DNA of 64,000 bases from Hemerocallis citrina (taxonomy: Eukaryota > Streptophyta > Magnoliopsida > Asparagales > Asphodelaceae): the NCBI GenBank assembly GCA_017893485.1, contig JACEHZ010000589.1, forward strand, positions 1,800,501-1,864,500, written 5' to 3'. Every line of letters starts with the position of its first letter. Within the stretch, counting starts at the first letter, position 1. The translations under genes and the position numbers were made by a program. The notes under the pieces are model-generated. The model did no database searches. It was not told the DNA's origin and was given only the letters and a program-made list of their open reading frames with translations. Shown in pieces: positions 33,897-47,086 of this stretch.

Positions 33897-35346
33897 TTCG
33901 GGTGAGAACCATTCCCTGGGGTGAGAACCTAAGGGCCTATCCCAGCCATTCATCTGACTAATATTAACGGTCTAGATGTTATCCGTTATAATTAATTAAA
34001 TTAATTAATTTTTGATTTTAGATGTCAATCCCTTTAATTAAGCGTTGAGGACCGCATAATAAAAGGAATGAAGATATTAATTTTTGATTTTAGATGTCAA
34101 TCCTTTTAATTAAGCGTTGAGGACCGCACAATAAAAGGAATGCAGATATTCGACAGATTTTTCGGTCAATATTTTTTGACCGGAAAATCACAAAAAAAGG
34201 AAAAAACATTTTTCGGTCAGTTGCTATGCAGTTGCTAATTATTTGCGCCCATTCAACATTTTGTTGATAATCATTTGTTTTCCCGTCCACCATTTCCTAA
34301 ACACAAAAAAAGGAAAAAACATTATGGTTTTTTTGTATACTGCAGAATCATAACTAAATCTATGACATTATATGTTTTTGTATACTGCAGTTGCTAAATA
34401 TAATGAAAAACATTCATTATATGTTTTTGTATTTTTAATATTGACAAACATACATTATCATCACTTTAATCTATGACATTTTAATGTAATGAGCAATTGC
34501 ATAAGAATAATTTCAAGTAAACTGTAATGAGCAACTGTAATAACTATACATAATTTTAATGTAATGAGCAACTGTAATAACTATATTTCAAGTAAATAGC
34601 AACTGTAATAACTATAAATAGCAACTGTAATAACTATAAATAGCAACTATAATAACTATAAATAGCAACTGTATAGCAGTTAATTAGCAACTGCATATCA
34701 ACTGCATAAAAAATCAAAAAAAAATAGCAACTGTAAATAGCAACTGTAATAACTATAAATAGCAACTGTAATAACTATAAATAGCAACTGAAATAACTAT
34801 AAATAGCAACTGCATAGCAGTTAATTAGCAACTGCATATCAACTGCATAAAAACTCAAAACAAAATAGCAACTGCATAGCAATTAATTGGCAATTGCATA
34901 GCAACTAGATAGAAAATCAAAACAAAATAGCAACTGCATAGCAATTATTTAGAAACTCAATTTTTCAAGTAAATAGCAACTGCATAGTAATTAATAGTTA
35001 TAAATAGCAACTGCATAGCAACCGCATAGTAAACAAAATCAAAACAAAATAGCAACTGTAATAACTGTAAATAATCAAAACAAAATAGCAACTGTAATAA
35101 CTATAAATAGCAACTGTAATAACTATAAATAGTAACTGTAACAACTATAAATAGCAACTGTAATAACTATAATAGCAACTGCATAGCAGTTAATTAGCAA
35201 CTGCATATCAACTGCATAAAAACTCAAAACAAAATAGCAACTGCTTAGCAATTAATTAGCAATTGCATAGCAATTATTTAGATACCTGACCAATTGATAA
35301 GTGGTCAGGTATTGTAAGTAGATACAAGTAGTGCATATTTTAGCAG

Positions 35347-35410
<64 letters not shown>

Positions 35411-36038
35411 TGTTTATCAATTGGTGAAGGAACGAATTGGTGAACGAATTGGTGCATATTTATTGTTTGTTTATCAATTGGTGAACAAATTGGTGAAGGA
35501 ACGAATTGTTGATGATTCTGCAGTTGCTATTAATTTGGGATACAAAATCTTCTCGAATAGCAACTGTAATAATTCTAAATAGCAACTGTAATAACTATAA
35601 ATAGCAACTGTAATAACTATAAATAGCAACTGAAATAATTATACAGCAATACCTGACCACTTAAACAGCAACTATAATAATTATAAATAGCAATTGTAAT
35701 AAACAGTAACTGTAAGGAACGAAATGGTGAATGATTCTACAGTTGCTATTAATTTGGGAATAAATATTTTACAGGAATAAATTACGGGAATAAATTATTT
35801 CTCTCTCCGGTTTGTTTAAATTTGCCTTAACCGTCGCACACAAAAAAAGGCATTTTATAATTATTCCTTTTATTACGCGGTCCCCATCCCTTAATTAAAG
35901 GGATTGACATCTTAATGCAAAAATTAATTAATCTTATTGTTTAATTTTAAAAAATCTTGACCGTTAAGATTACACAGATGAATGGCTGGGATAGGCCCTT
36001 AGGTTCTCACCCCAGGGTTGGTTCTCACCCGAACCGAC

Positions 36039-36041
<3 letters not shown>
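33895..36041. mobile_element. Inverted-repeat element E1 flanked by (TA)n/(GA)n
   Basis: Terminal inverted repeats of about 190 bp start GGTTCGGGTGAGAACC on the left; the right end reads the inverse. Both continue through AGGGCCTATCCCAGCCATTC and an ATGTCAATCCCTTTAATTAA segment. A TA and GA repeat precedes it (33838-33894) and a TA repeat follows (36042-36070). The left arm has an internal ~75-bp duplication (about 34004-34152). The inside is a tandem array (see separate entry) with no recognised gene. Non-autonomous; class uncertain (Mutator-like or Micron-like). Confidence 0.8.
34480..35730. repeat. Tandem array of ~22-bp AATAGCAACTGTAATAACTAT units
   Basis: Dozens of units built on TAGCAACTG followed by TAATAACTATAAA or CATAGCAGTTAATTAG fill E1. 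A 56-bp TA run (35349-35406) and a short unrelated patch (35407-35550) interrupt them. Higher-order repeats of about 120 bp are visible (the CAACTGCATATCAACTGCAT blocks near 34690, 34825 and 35200). Confidence 0.85.
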
Positions 36042-36126
<85 letters not shown>

Positions 36127-37155
36127 AGTCTATTATGAGATGGTGAGATGGGCTCCGTATCGTGAGCGGGAGATCACACCCGTTCGATTGCAGGCCGATG
36201 GTCAAGATTTGATCCGACTATCAACTGATATGTTGAAGGGCAAAATAGTCACTTCTCAGCTCAGATCTTTCTCATCTGAGCTACTCTCCCGTTCTCTCTC
36301 TTTCTCTCCTTGAAGAATCCGAAGAAATCTCAGCGCCCCCGTAAAAAAACCCTAGTTTCGATGAAGCGCCGCCCATCTCACCCGTTCTCTCTCTCTCTCC
36401 GATGCGTCGCTCATCTCTCCCATTCTCTCTCTCTCTTCCATGCATCGCCCATCTCAGTTCCTGAGCATTTCGAAGCTAGGGTTTTTGATTTTGGGTCCAT
36501 TTTAATGGGGTTTTCAGGGGTTTGGCTGCTATCGAAACCCACCCGATCGAATCTCTCTCTCTTCGATGCGTTCTCCCATCTCTCCCGTTCTCTCTCTCTC
36601 TCTCTTTCGAAGCTAGGGTTTTTGGTTTTTGATTTTGGTCCATTGAAGGGTTTGGTTGCTATCGAAACCCTAACTCCACCTTTCTTCTCCACCCCGACAT
36701 CTTCGAATCAGGTATAATTTTGTGAACATTTTTTTTCCAATTTTTTTTTTTCAAATCCCTAATTTCCTTCATTTTGTTAATCTTCTCAAGTAATCAAAGG
36801 AGAAAGATGGCTACTGCTTTGCTTATAACTTTCATAATTCAGTTTGCTGCAAACTGACAAGTTATCAGAGAGAACTAATTGAGAAAATGTTGTAAGAGTA
36901 TGTAATATTCATGTTATTTGGAATTTCTATATATCAAGATAATTTGCAACATAATTAATGTTTGGAAAATCTAGAAACACTTACATAGCAGATCACAGAC
37001 CCTAAATATGCTAGTAGGTGTTTAGGCATCTTGTAGTGGAAGGCGAGGTGGTTGCCTTGTTCACCCTAGTACGATCCTCACATGAGCTTCAAAACCACAA
37101 CCAGTGTCTCCTTTCTTGACGGTGTGGATTACGTAGTATGAACCTTTCATACGAG

Positions 37156-37370
37156 TTACACTCCCCAGCTTTTAAGGGGGGTGAATCAAGATCAAAGAGT
37201 TTGAGTGATCCATCAAGAGAATAACCGAGGTTTCTCTTTGTAAAAGTCAATTTTTACAAAGAGAAACCTCGGTTACACTCCCCAGCTTTTAAGGGGGGTG
37301 AATCAAGATCAAAGAGTTTGAGTGATCCATCAAGAGAATAACCGAGGTTTCTATTTGTAAAAGTCATTTT
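37156..37370. repeat. 117-bp tandem duplication with internal hairpin in E2
   Basis: TTACACTCCCCAGCTTTTAA starts at 37156 and again at 37273. Between them a 23-bp inverted pair (AACCGAGGTTTCTCTTTG and its inverse) forms a hairpin. Confidence 0.8.
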
Positions 37371-37631
37371 TTTTCCATTTTTTTCTTTCAAATCCCTAAT
37401 TTTGTAAAGGTCAATTTTCAACTGCTATTAGTTAGAGATGGATTTATGCAGATTGCTTTGGAAGGATAGGGATTTAAAGTGCACCAAAAATAGTCAAATT
37501 AAGAAGCCAATATAAACTCTGGTTAAATGAAGAACTTAGAACAATCCCCTCATTGTATTACGGTTTAATATGCTGGATGTTGGCCATGAAAACTGAGCTA
37601 CTGCTGAAGTTTCACTATATTTATTTTTTAG

Positions 37632-38114
37632 GTTGGCGACAAGATTAAAAAAGGACAGGTGGTCTGCATTATTGAGGCGATGAAACTGATGAACGAGATT
37701 GAGGTAATTATATTTGCATTATATTTTTTTTCCTAGTCTATCATTAACCTTTTCGCAGCCTGCGAATGTAGACATTTTGTAGTGAATTTAGCTGTGCTAA
37801 TAATAATTCAAAGCCCTCCTCAATTTAAGTTCTCTGTTGGAAATTTAAAACGTCTTTCCTAGTGAAAAGCTAAGGGGTTTGTGTCTAATAAACTATCATA
37901 TACATCACACATGTCTCCTTTTGTGTTGTAGGCTGATCAGGACGGGACAGTCGTTGATGTAGTTGCAGAGGATGGAAAGCCAGTGAGCGTTGATACTGTT
38001 TGTCTCTTCTACATGTTCCTTATGTTTCTTTTGCACGTCTTTTGTATGTCGTATCTTATTCATCTAATTGATTTCACTTTTGGTTTGCAGCCTTTGCTTG
38101 TCATTGAACGCTGA
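37632..38114 (+). pseudogene. Captured 3' end of a biotin carboxyl carrier protein gene (three exons)
   Basis: BCCP is the biotin-carrying subunit of plastid acetyl-CoA carboxylase. Exons at 37632-37703 (VGDKIKKGQVVCIIEAMKLM, with the biotinyl lysine in AMKL), 37932-37997 (ADQDGTVVDVVAEDGKPVSV) and 38091-38114 (PLLVIER, stop) join in frame through GT-AG introns. This is the C-terminal half of the biotinyl domain. The N-terminal part and transit peptide are absent, so it is a fragment carried by E2, not a working gene. Frames are undamaged, indicating recent capture. The end of the first exon recurs inverted at about 40293-40354. Confidence 0.88.
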
Positions 38115-38366
38115 AGAAATGCGAGGGCTGTAGGTGTAGCATAGGAAAACTCTTATCAAGGTTTATTTGTTCTTCTATGGGGCCAAAAATATATCGACTG
38201 TAATTTTTCTTGTAATTTTAAGATGTGTTTCTTGTAACTATATTTTTCTTTGACTGTAATTTTAAGATGTCGGATAAAAATTTGAAGTTTTTGTTTCAGG
38301 CTTATACAAGCAAAGATTGTTATTTTATGAAGAGATAATAAAATTAATGGTTAGCTGTCTTCCTAC

Positions 38367-38710
38367 AAAAACTGAACATGAAGTTCAAAATGTGTAAGCT
38401 CAGAACAACAGAAACTGAACATGAAGTTCAAATTGTGTAAGCTCACAACAACAAAAACTGAACATGAAGTTCAAAATGTGTAAGCTCAGAACAACAGAAA
38501 CTGAACATGAAGTTCAAATTGTGTAAGCTCAGAACAACATAAACTGAACTTGAAGTTCAAAATGTGTAAGCTCAGAACAACAGAAACTGAACATGAAGTT
38601 CAAATTGTGTAAGCTCAGAACAACATAAACTGAACTTGAAGTTCAAAATGTGTAAGCTCAGAACAACAGAAACTGAACATGAAGTTCAAAAGTGTAAGTT
38701 GAGAACAACA
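38367..38710 (+). repeat. Tandem 43-bp repeat (~8 copies) in E2
   Basis: Units contain CTGAACATGAAGTTCAAA and TGTGTAAGCTCAGAACAACA. Scattered partial units reappear at 39370-39540. Confidence 0.85.
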
Positions 38711-38937
38711 GAAAATGAATACCACCAACAACCAACCACCAACCAATGTGTTCACCAATTGTCGAAAACAACAGAAACCAAATGGAGATTATACAAAAGG
38801 ATTAAAAACACAATTGTAACCACAAACTAGTTTTAACTTTCAACTTCCATTGTTTCCATTACAATCCATACATGAACAACATACTAAAACACATTTAAAC
38901 CTCCTGGCAGTCGAAACATTCTCAATGGGTAAAAAAT

Positions 38938-39066
38938 GGGCAGTCGAAGAGAGTGTCATCTTCGCCCTCTCGCAAGAAGTCTTCAGCCTTCTCAAGGCTC
39001 TCGGGTTCTCCACTAACATCCTTCTTGTTCTTCCTCTTGAATTTCTGAACAAAGTGATTCACCAAA
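38938..39066 (-). pseudogene. Captured HSP70 (HSC70) fragment in E2
   Basis: The minus strand reads VNHFVQKFKRKNKKDVSG. After a one-base shift it continues as NPRALRRLKTSCERAKMTL and SSTA. This is a highly conserved stretch of the nucleotide-binding domain of cytosolic HSP70. Only about 43 codons are present, with a frameshift in the middle. The surrounding E2 sequence is unrelated to HSP70. It is a second, independent host gene piece in the element, on the opposite strand to the BCCP fragment. Confidence 0.85.
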
Positions 39067-40292
39067 AAATAAAGAAGCAAGTACATAAATATATGTATTA
39101 TAATGAATTGCAGGTAAACTTTTGACTTGGAGATATAACCACATACCACTCGGCTATTCCTAAAGAGTGTTTGATGAACATGGTAAAGCTGGAAATTTTA
39201 AATCACAGGGTATCATCAAATATAGGATAGACAGGTATTTGAACAACAACAACAAAATTTAGCAAAAAAAATCTGTGGGCTCAGAACAACAACAACAACA
39301 AAATAATCTGTAGGCTCAGAACAACAACAAGAGATGCAAAAAAATCTGTAGGCTCAGAATAACACCACCAAAAATTGAAGTTCAAAATCTCAAAATGTGT
39401 AAGCTCAGTACAACAGAATTTGAATTTGTTAAGTTCAAAATGTGTAAGCTCAGAACAACAGAAACTGAACATGAAGCTGAACACCACCAAAAAAATTATG
39501 TATACCAATTGCCGAAAACAGAAACTGAACATGAAGCTGAAATGACTTGCACACTAACATGGTAGGAGGGTGCAAAAAAAACAAAATCATTTTACTTGTC
39601 TTGTATAAACTTTTCATCACTGCCTATAGAGTCCAAAAGGGAAAAATTATGAAGAAAAAAAAATTCATGCATAAAATTTTCATCACTGCCTACTAATAAA
39701 TCAAGTATAAGTGACTCAATTGCATAAATATGACGGATAAATAATCAAGCATATATACAACAAGCTGAAAAAATTATTTAGATCATCAAGTGTTTCGCAT
39801 CACTGCCCACACCAACACACCGAAGGTGAGAATCAAACCCCAACAGGCTTAAATGAGTATCCAAATCATACACATCCAACATGAGTTACAAAAATATAGT
39901 GATAATAAATCAAAGTAATGTTTGTCATCATCGCCTCGCCTATACCAACATACACAACATAAGACAGTTTCTACAAATTTAAAAGCATTGTTTTAGATAC
40001 AAGCTATGTTTGGCTACATAAGAACCATCGAAACCACTTGCAACCATGAAACTCGAGTTTCAAATAGTTTGAAAAAATATCCTAAACCCTTCTTTCCAGT
40101 TTGTAAATATCGTTCCAATCTCTCCAACCTCGATAAGCAGTATCCACCATACTCAAAACTCACCAAAACCCAAACTTCAGAACAAACACCAAACCCCTCC
40201 AACGAAGAAGCGAACTCACAATCACATGAATATAACAGACTAGTATACTACTATAGCATAATAAAGTCATGATTAACAGTAAACCAAACATA

Positions 40293-40354
40293 AAAAAAAA
40301 TATAATGCAAATATAATTACCTCAATCTCGTTCATCAGTTTCATCGCCTCAATA
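40293..40354 (-). pseudogene. Inverted partial copy of the BCCP exon and intron in the right arm of E2
   Basis: About 60 bases are the reverse complement of 37671-37731, covering the codons for EAMKLMNEIE and the first ~28 intron bases. The flanking left-arm sequence (37430-37562) is also mirrored, so the arm boundary runs through the captured gene. Confidence 0.88.
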
Positions 40355-41176
40355 AACTGTAATACAATGAGGGGATTGTTCCAAGTTCTTCATTTAACCA
40401 GAGTTTATATTGGCTTCTTAATTTGACTATTTTTGGTGCACTTTAAATCCCTATCCTTCCAAAGCAATCTGAATAAATCCATATCTAACTAATAGTAGTT
40501 AAAAATTGACCTTTACAAAATAAGGGATTTGAAAAAAAAAATTGGGAAAAAAAATGTTCACAAAATTATACCTGATTCGAAGATGTCGGGGTGGAGAAGA
40601 AAGGTGGAGTTAGGGTTTCGATAGCAGCCAAACCCCTCAATGGACCAAAATCAAAAAACCAAAAACCCTAGCTTCGAAAGAGAGAGAGAGAGAACGGGAG
40701 AGATGAGAGAACGCATCGAAGAGAGAGAGAGATTCGATCGGGTGGGTTTCGATAGCAGCCAAACCCCTGAAAACCCCAACACTCCATTTGCCATTAAAAT
40801 GGACCCAAAATCAAAAACCCTAGTTTCGAAATGCTCAGGAACTGAGATGGGCGACGCATGGAAGAGAGAGAGAGAACGGGAGAGATGAGCGACGCATCGG
40901 AGAGAGAGAGAGAGAGAACGGGTGAGATGGGCGACGCTTCATCGAAGCTAGGGTTTTTTTACGGGGGCACTGAGATTTCTTCAGATTCGTCAAGGAGAGA
41001 AAGAGAGAAAATGGGAGAGTAGCTCAGATGAGAAAGATCTGAGCTGAGAAATGACTGTTTTGTCCTTCAACATATCAGTTGATAGTCGGATCAAATCTTG
41101 ACCATCAACCTGCAATCGAACGGGTGTGATCTCCCGCTCACGATAAGGAGCCCATCTCACCATCTCATAATAGACT

Positions 41177-41248
<72 letters not shown>

Positions 41249-41261
41249 ATATATACATATA

Positions 41262-42578
<1,317 letters not shown>

Positions 42579-42588
42579 ATATATATAT

Positions 42589-42970
42589 GGTTGTATAAAA
42601 ATGAAGTATATTTGGTTCACATTGTTTAACATAACTATCTATCCTATGATCCACACCTATCCATCCTATGAATAATCTGAACCGTTCACATTGTTTAACA
42701 TAACTAAATTAGCCTAGAAATATAAAACCAAGTCATTTGATATTCATTTGTCCATGCATCATGTTACTATAAAAAATTACAATTTTTCAGCCACACAATT
42801 TGTAACACTTCAATGCATGGGTAAACGAATCTCAAATGACATGATTTCTCATCCATAGACTAATTTAGTCGTGTAGATCAAAATGAACCGTTCAGATCTT
42901 TCAACTAATGTCCCAAACAAAAGTTCTCACGTGGTTCTCACCAAAAGAGTTCTCACTCGATCATTTTCCT
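42589..42970. mobile_element. Inverted-repeat element E5, diverged relative of E4
   Basis: It contains the same middle parts as E4 (CATTTGATATTCATTTGTCC, a loop with ACAATTTGTAACACTTCAATG, and the inverted right arm). It ends TTTTCCT next to a TA repeat (42971-42994). The left end is decayed. Confidence 0.65.
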
Positions 42971-43669
42971 ATATATATATATATATATATATATGCAATT
43001 TTAGGATTATTGGGGGTACTAAATTGCAAAACTGCGTTAAACCCTCATAATTCAGATACCAGGAGAGGGGAGAATTTCGGCCTCCCTCCGGTTTTGCTTG
43101 GATTTTGGTGATTTTGGAGTTTTTGATCTCTTTGGCTTGGAGGAGAAGACTTCTAGTTGCATCTATAATTCTTCTTGCAGGTGGGTGTCATCTCTAACTC
43201 TCTTAATGTGTTATTTTTGTTCATGATGATGTAGCATCATGCTAGAAAATTTATTTGTATATATGTGGATGCATACAGCATGTATTTATCATATTTCCAA
43301 GAGATGAATCGTTGAGTTGATTAATATATGAAGTTTAGTTGTTGTTATGAAGTAAAAAATCAAATCTTTATATGAGTTGAGCATGAATGAATGATTCTTG
43401 AGTTGATTGAATGATCATGCATATTGATGTAGTTGATTAGAACTTATTTTATGATCTTAATCCATGTTGATTAATTTAAAGATGAAATATTGATGTCTTA
43501 TTCACTAATTTTTATTGGATTAAATTTTATAGTTTAAATCCTAGAAGCTATACCTGAATTGAAGTATATATGGTTGTATAAAAATTGGGTTTTGAAGAAG
43601 ATATGGTTACGACCATTAGGGTAAGGGTTGAACAGTGGGGGTTTGGAGTCGGTTGACTCATCTTGAATC

Positions 43670-43790
43670 AAGATGACAGTCAGTGCTTTGGGCTGATTGG
43701 CTAGCCCATGTGGGCTTGGGCATTGTGTTGGGCGCTGGCTTGACACTGGGTCGTGGGTTCGAACCCACGGTTCTTCAAACTTTTTTTTTG
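43670..43790 (+). other. Possible Pol III-like box (GGTTCGAACC) inside the LTR
   Basis: GTGGGTTCGAACCCAC with a B-box core at about 43756 is followed by a T-run at 43779. A weak A-box-like TGGCTAGCCCATGTGG lies about 60 bases upstream. It may be a SINE remnant or just part of the LTR. No target duplication was seen. Confidence 0.3.
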
Positions 43791-44869
43791 TTTATTTGTT
43801 GTTGTTGTTATTTTAGGGCTGTCGACCAGCAGCATAGAGCTGCTGGCGCTGCCATCGACTGCAGCAGCCCAATGGGGGGAGGGGGGGTGGCTCGACTCTT
43901 TTATTTGGGTGTCGGGTTGTGATAGGGATTGGGAAACTCTAGTACACGTGTGGGTGTGGGGGTGTGTGTGTGTGTGTGTATCAATTGAAAATGTTACTGT
44001 AGTGATGAATATATATCCAGCTAATCGTATGGTGATTAATTTGATTTTATCAAGATTTTGCAAAGTGCAAGTTTCAGATTTTGGGAAGGGTTTGGTTTCA
44101 AATTTTGATGAATTATAGTTCAAAAGTGTATTTTATTGGGTTGCAATTCGTATGATATAATCTATATTTATAGGTGAATTATAATCTAAAATTTGAAAAT
44201 ATTTGGTTCAGTTTTGAATGAATTAATTTCGAGGACAAGAAAGTATAAAATTTAGATTTTTGGGATAAATCCCCGAGTAGAAAGGATTTCAATTCAGTTT
44301 TTAGTTGATAAATCTTCCAGAAATTTGAGTGTGATTTCAAATATGGAAGGGAGTATTGTGACTTGAATTTGAAGATATATAATTAATTTGTTTTGTTTCT
44401 ACAAATGAAGGGATCTTTATGGAAGTAAATTGCTTATTAAATGAGGAATGATATATGATAGATTGTGGATGAATGAATGCTTATATTTAATAAGAGATGA
44501 TCTTAAATGAGATATTGAAATTATGTTTGAGAACTTGTAGAAAAGTGGTGTTTCCATATATGAATAAAATGAAGAATGTTTTGATGATTGAACCAAGTGG
44601 TGTTTCATAATGAAATTTAGGGTTATTGTGAGAACCTTAGAAAGATTGTTGATAATTTTGTGTGGTGAGCACTAGAGGCTGAGCAGGACCAAGGATTACC
44701 GGCAGTGAATTATTTTGACTATTGGAATTAGCTAGGAAGGGCTAGTGTTCCTTGTTTTGTGGATTTAAGTCCGGTAGGGTGGAGCTAGCTCTAGGTGGCT
44801 TAGGCTACTCCTTTTTACACATAAAGATAGACACTAGATGGTGATATGATGAAACAAGAGAAAACGTGA

Positions 44870-45135
44870 GTTATGGACTTCAGGATGATCCGCAGAGCGA
44901 GATAAATCCCCAATATTCCGAGATGAGGGTATGAGAGGCCCCAGGATGATCTGCGGAGTGGGATTATCTCCAGTATTCTGGGACGAGAGCGACGCTCATG
45001 GGACATTTGTGCAATGAGGGTTCCAGGATGACCTGCGGAGTAAGATATTCTCTAAAAAAGTTTCCGGACGATAGGGGGAGGCCTTCAGGATGTCCCGTGG
45101 AAAGAGTCTGACCTCCAGTATTCCGAGGCGATAAC
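44870..45135 (+). repeat. Degenerate ~60-70-bp tandem repeats in the LTR
   Basis: Four to five units share CAGGATGATCCGCAGAGCGA, CCAGTATTCCGAGACGAG and similar sequence (about 44880, 44941, 45021, 45086). Confidence 0.7.
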
Positions 45136-45757
45136 TAATACTTGTAACCTGTCTAAATCTCGTAGTAGTCATGGCAGTAGGTTGCATAGCCTGGGATTGA
45201 ACTCCAAAATGTGGAGAATGCTAAGGGCTTGACCTCGGACCTATGTTGTATGAGCGGCATAAAATCCGAACAAGCATGCATTGGTAAGCATCATAGGCAC
45301 TTGTATTTTCTTTGAACTTTTTCTAGTGCATTTCGATGTTTTCCTGTCGCATATTTTATTCTTGCAATTTCAGTATTTTTTGTTAATTTATGATTCTTTT
45401 ATTATCATTTTATTTGTGCAACAAGTGTGTGGTCGTGAGACTTTTGAGAATCGCTGCTTTTATCAGCATTGCGTTAGTTGCCTTCAACTCATGTGCCCTC
45501 TCTTCAGTTTATTTTGCAGGATTGCAAATAAGTAGCTTAGCAGGAGTAAAAGTTTGGACTAAGTGAAGACTGAATTCCAGTTGTTGATGCGAGTTGTATT
45601 AAAAGTGTTGTAATTTTTCCTCTGTGCATTGTAATGAGTATTGATTTAATGAAAGTTTTAAATTTTCCTGTATTTTTGTGTTGTGTTTAGTTTACATTAA
45701 AGTAAAGATTCTGGATTTGTGTCTCGTATTTCCTATTATGAAATTCGGGGCGCTACA

Positions 45758-46495
45758 TAGCCAACTCCTCGTATTCCTGACTCAGGAGGTTTCTGTCTTC
45801 TTCGATCTTTTCCAGGTCTTGTACTTTCTCTCCTATCCTCTCTTTCTTTCTACTCATTTCACCAAACTCATTCTTTGCCCAAATCTTCAAATCTTTTCTC
45901 AGACGTCTCAGTTTAGTATTCCAGTTGAACATCGCATCTTTCGTGTTGGTTGGGACCACCCATGACTCCTCTATAATTTTTCGGCAGCTATTGTTTAGTG
46001 TCCACGCCTTCTCAAATCTGTCTAGTCTTGTCTCTGCTCTCATTTCCACAAACGAGAGAAAGGGGGACTTGGTCAGAGGTGTATTTAGCCATAGACGTAA
46101 CAGTCACCTGTGGATATATTTGTTCCCAATCTGGCGACACCAACACTCTATCAAGTTTTGCTAAGATCGGGTTAGCTCACATATTCGTCCCAGTATATCT
46201 GTCATTTGTATGAATTTCCATGTGTTCTAGTTCATTAATGGTATTATTGAAACGACGTCTATCGATATCGTTAGATCCTCTCCCTCTATGTTTATTTTGA
46301 ATTATGGTGATGTTAAAATCTCCTCCTATCACCCAGGGACCCTCCCATCTCCTACGCACCCTTATTAATTCAAGCCAAAACAGATTCCTAAGACGGGAAG
46401 TATATGGACCATACACCGATGAGACCATATATGCTCCCACCCATTTGCTTTACGTTTAATTATAACCGTCACGGTGAAACTACCAATGTGTTTTT
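45758..46495 (-). pseudogene. LINE 1 endonuclease domain, C-terminal part
   Basis: The minus strand reads VSSVYGPYTSRLRNLFWLEL and WVIGGDFNITIIQNKHRGR, the conserved GDFN block of the APE-type endonuclease of L1 elements. It then continues (46049-45758) as KLRRLRKDLKIWAKNEFGEM to LSQEYEELA, which joins the RT piece on the far side of the LTR. Frameshifts lie near 46430 and 46150. The N-terminal endonuclease is missing (5' truncation near 46495). Confidence 0.82.
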
Positions 46496-47086
46496 TTTGG
46501 AGGTTTTTTTTATTACAACTACAAAATAACCACAGCACAATTGAGACTAGAGTTCAGATTACGAGAGATTTTCATTAGCGTAAGATCAATGATATAAAAT
46601 TATTTAAATATATTTAGATTTTCTCATCGGAATTTTCAACTTTACCACTCCAGCACAAATCCAATCATTCTTCCAACCAAAAGTCTACATCACGTAATAA
46701 TAGTTAAGATTCAATCGTCATTCATGGTTTCTAGATCTAGGGTTTTAATCTTTATTAAAATTAAAAGTCTATAAAATAAAATTAAAAAACCTTACTTTTA
46801 ATGCAAAAACTCCAAGAAATAAAGGAAGACTTACTGATTTGAGTGGAGGAATTCGAACTTGCTTTTCCTTTCACAGGATTTGCACTGGTTCCAATCTCTT
46901 TTTTTCATTCGCCTCTACTTATGTTTTTCTCTTTCTTTCCATATTTTTTCATAGGGAATAAGTTGGGTTAAAAAATCTAAACCAATTTTATTCGTAAACA
47001 TATAATCTTATAAAATTCTTCAAGCCAGAGATTGAACTTATTCATCTTTAATTAGTTTGTTTTAAAACCAAAAAATATTCTCGTTT
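46496..47086. other. Spacer between LINE 1 and LINE 2
   Basis: AT-rich sequence, no coding signal recognised. Confidence 0.4.

Larger units (their letters stand above)
36042..41246. mobile_element. Inverted-repeat element E2 carrying BCCP and HSP70 gene fragments
   Basis: The arms mirror each other from (TA)n-(GA)n-GTTAGTCTATTATGAGATGG on the left (36042-36830) to the inverse on the right (40480-41246). The symmetry continues further inward, through 37370-37570 against 40360-40500 and through part of a BCCP exon. The arms contain CT-rich, UTR-like sequence with TAGGGTTT motifs. The centre holds host gene fragments with introns, so capture was from genomic DNA. No transposase is present. It resembles a Pack-type (Pack-MULE-like) non-autonomous element. 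Confidence 0.8.

Noticed and set aside
34480..35300. CRISPR-like array in E1
   Set aside because: The units are contiguous tandem repeats without unique spacers, in a plant genome.
35331..36313. Frames made of IYIYIY, RERERE or SLSLSL
   Set aside because: They translate the TA, GA and CT microsatellites flanking the inverted-repeat elements.
36310..36717. A 135-codon serine-rich frame in the left arm of E2
   Set aside because: It is CT-rich UTR-like sequence repeated in inverted form in the right arm, with no protein similarity recognised.
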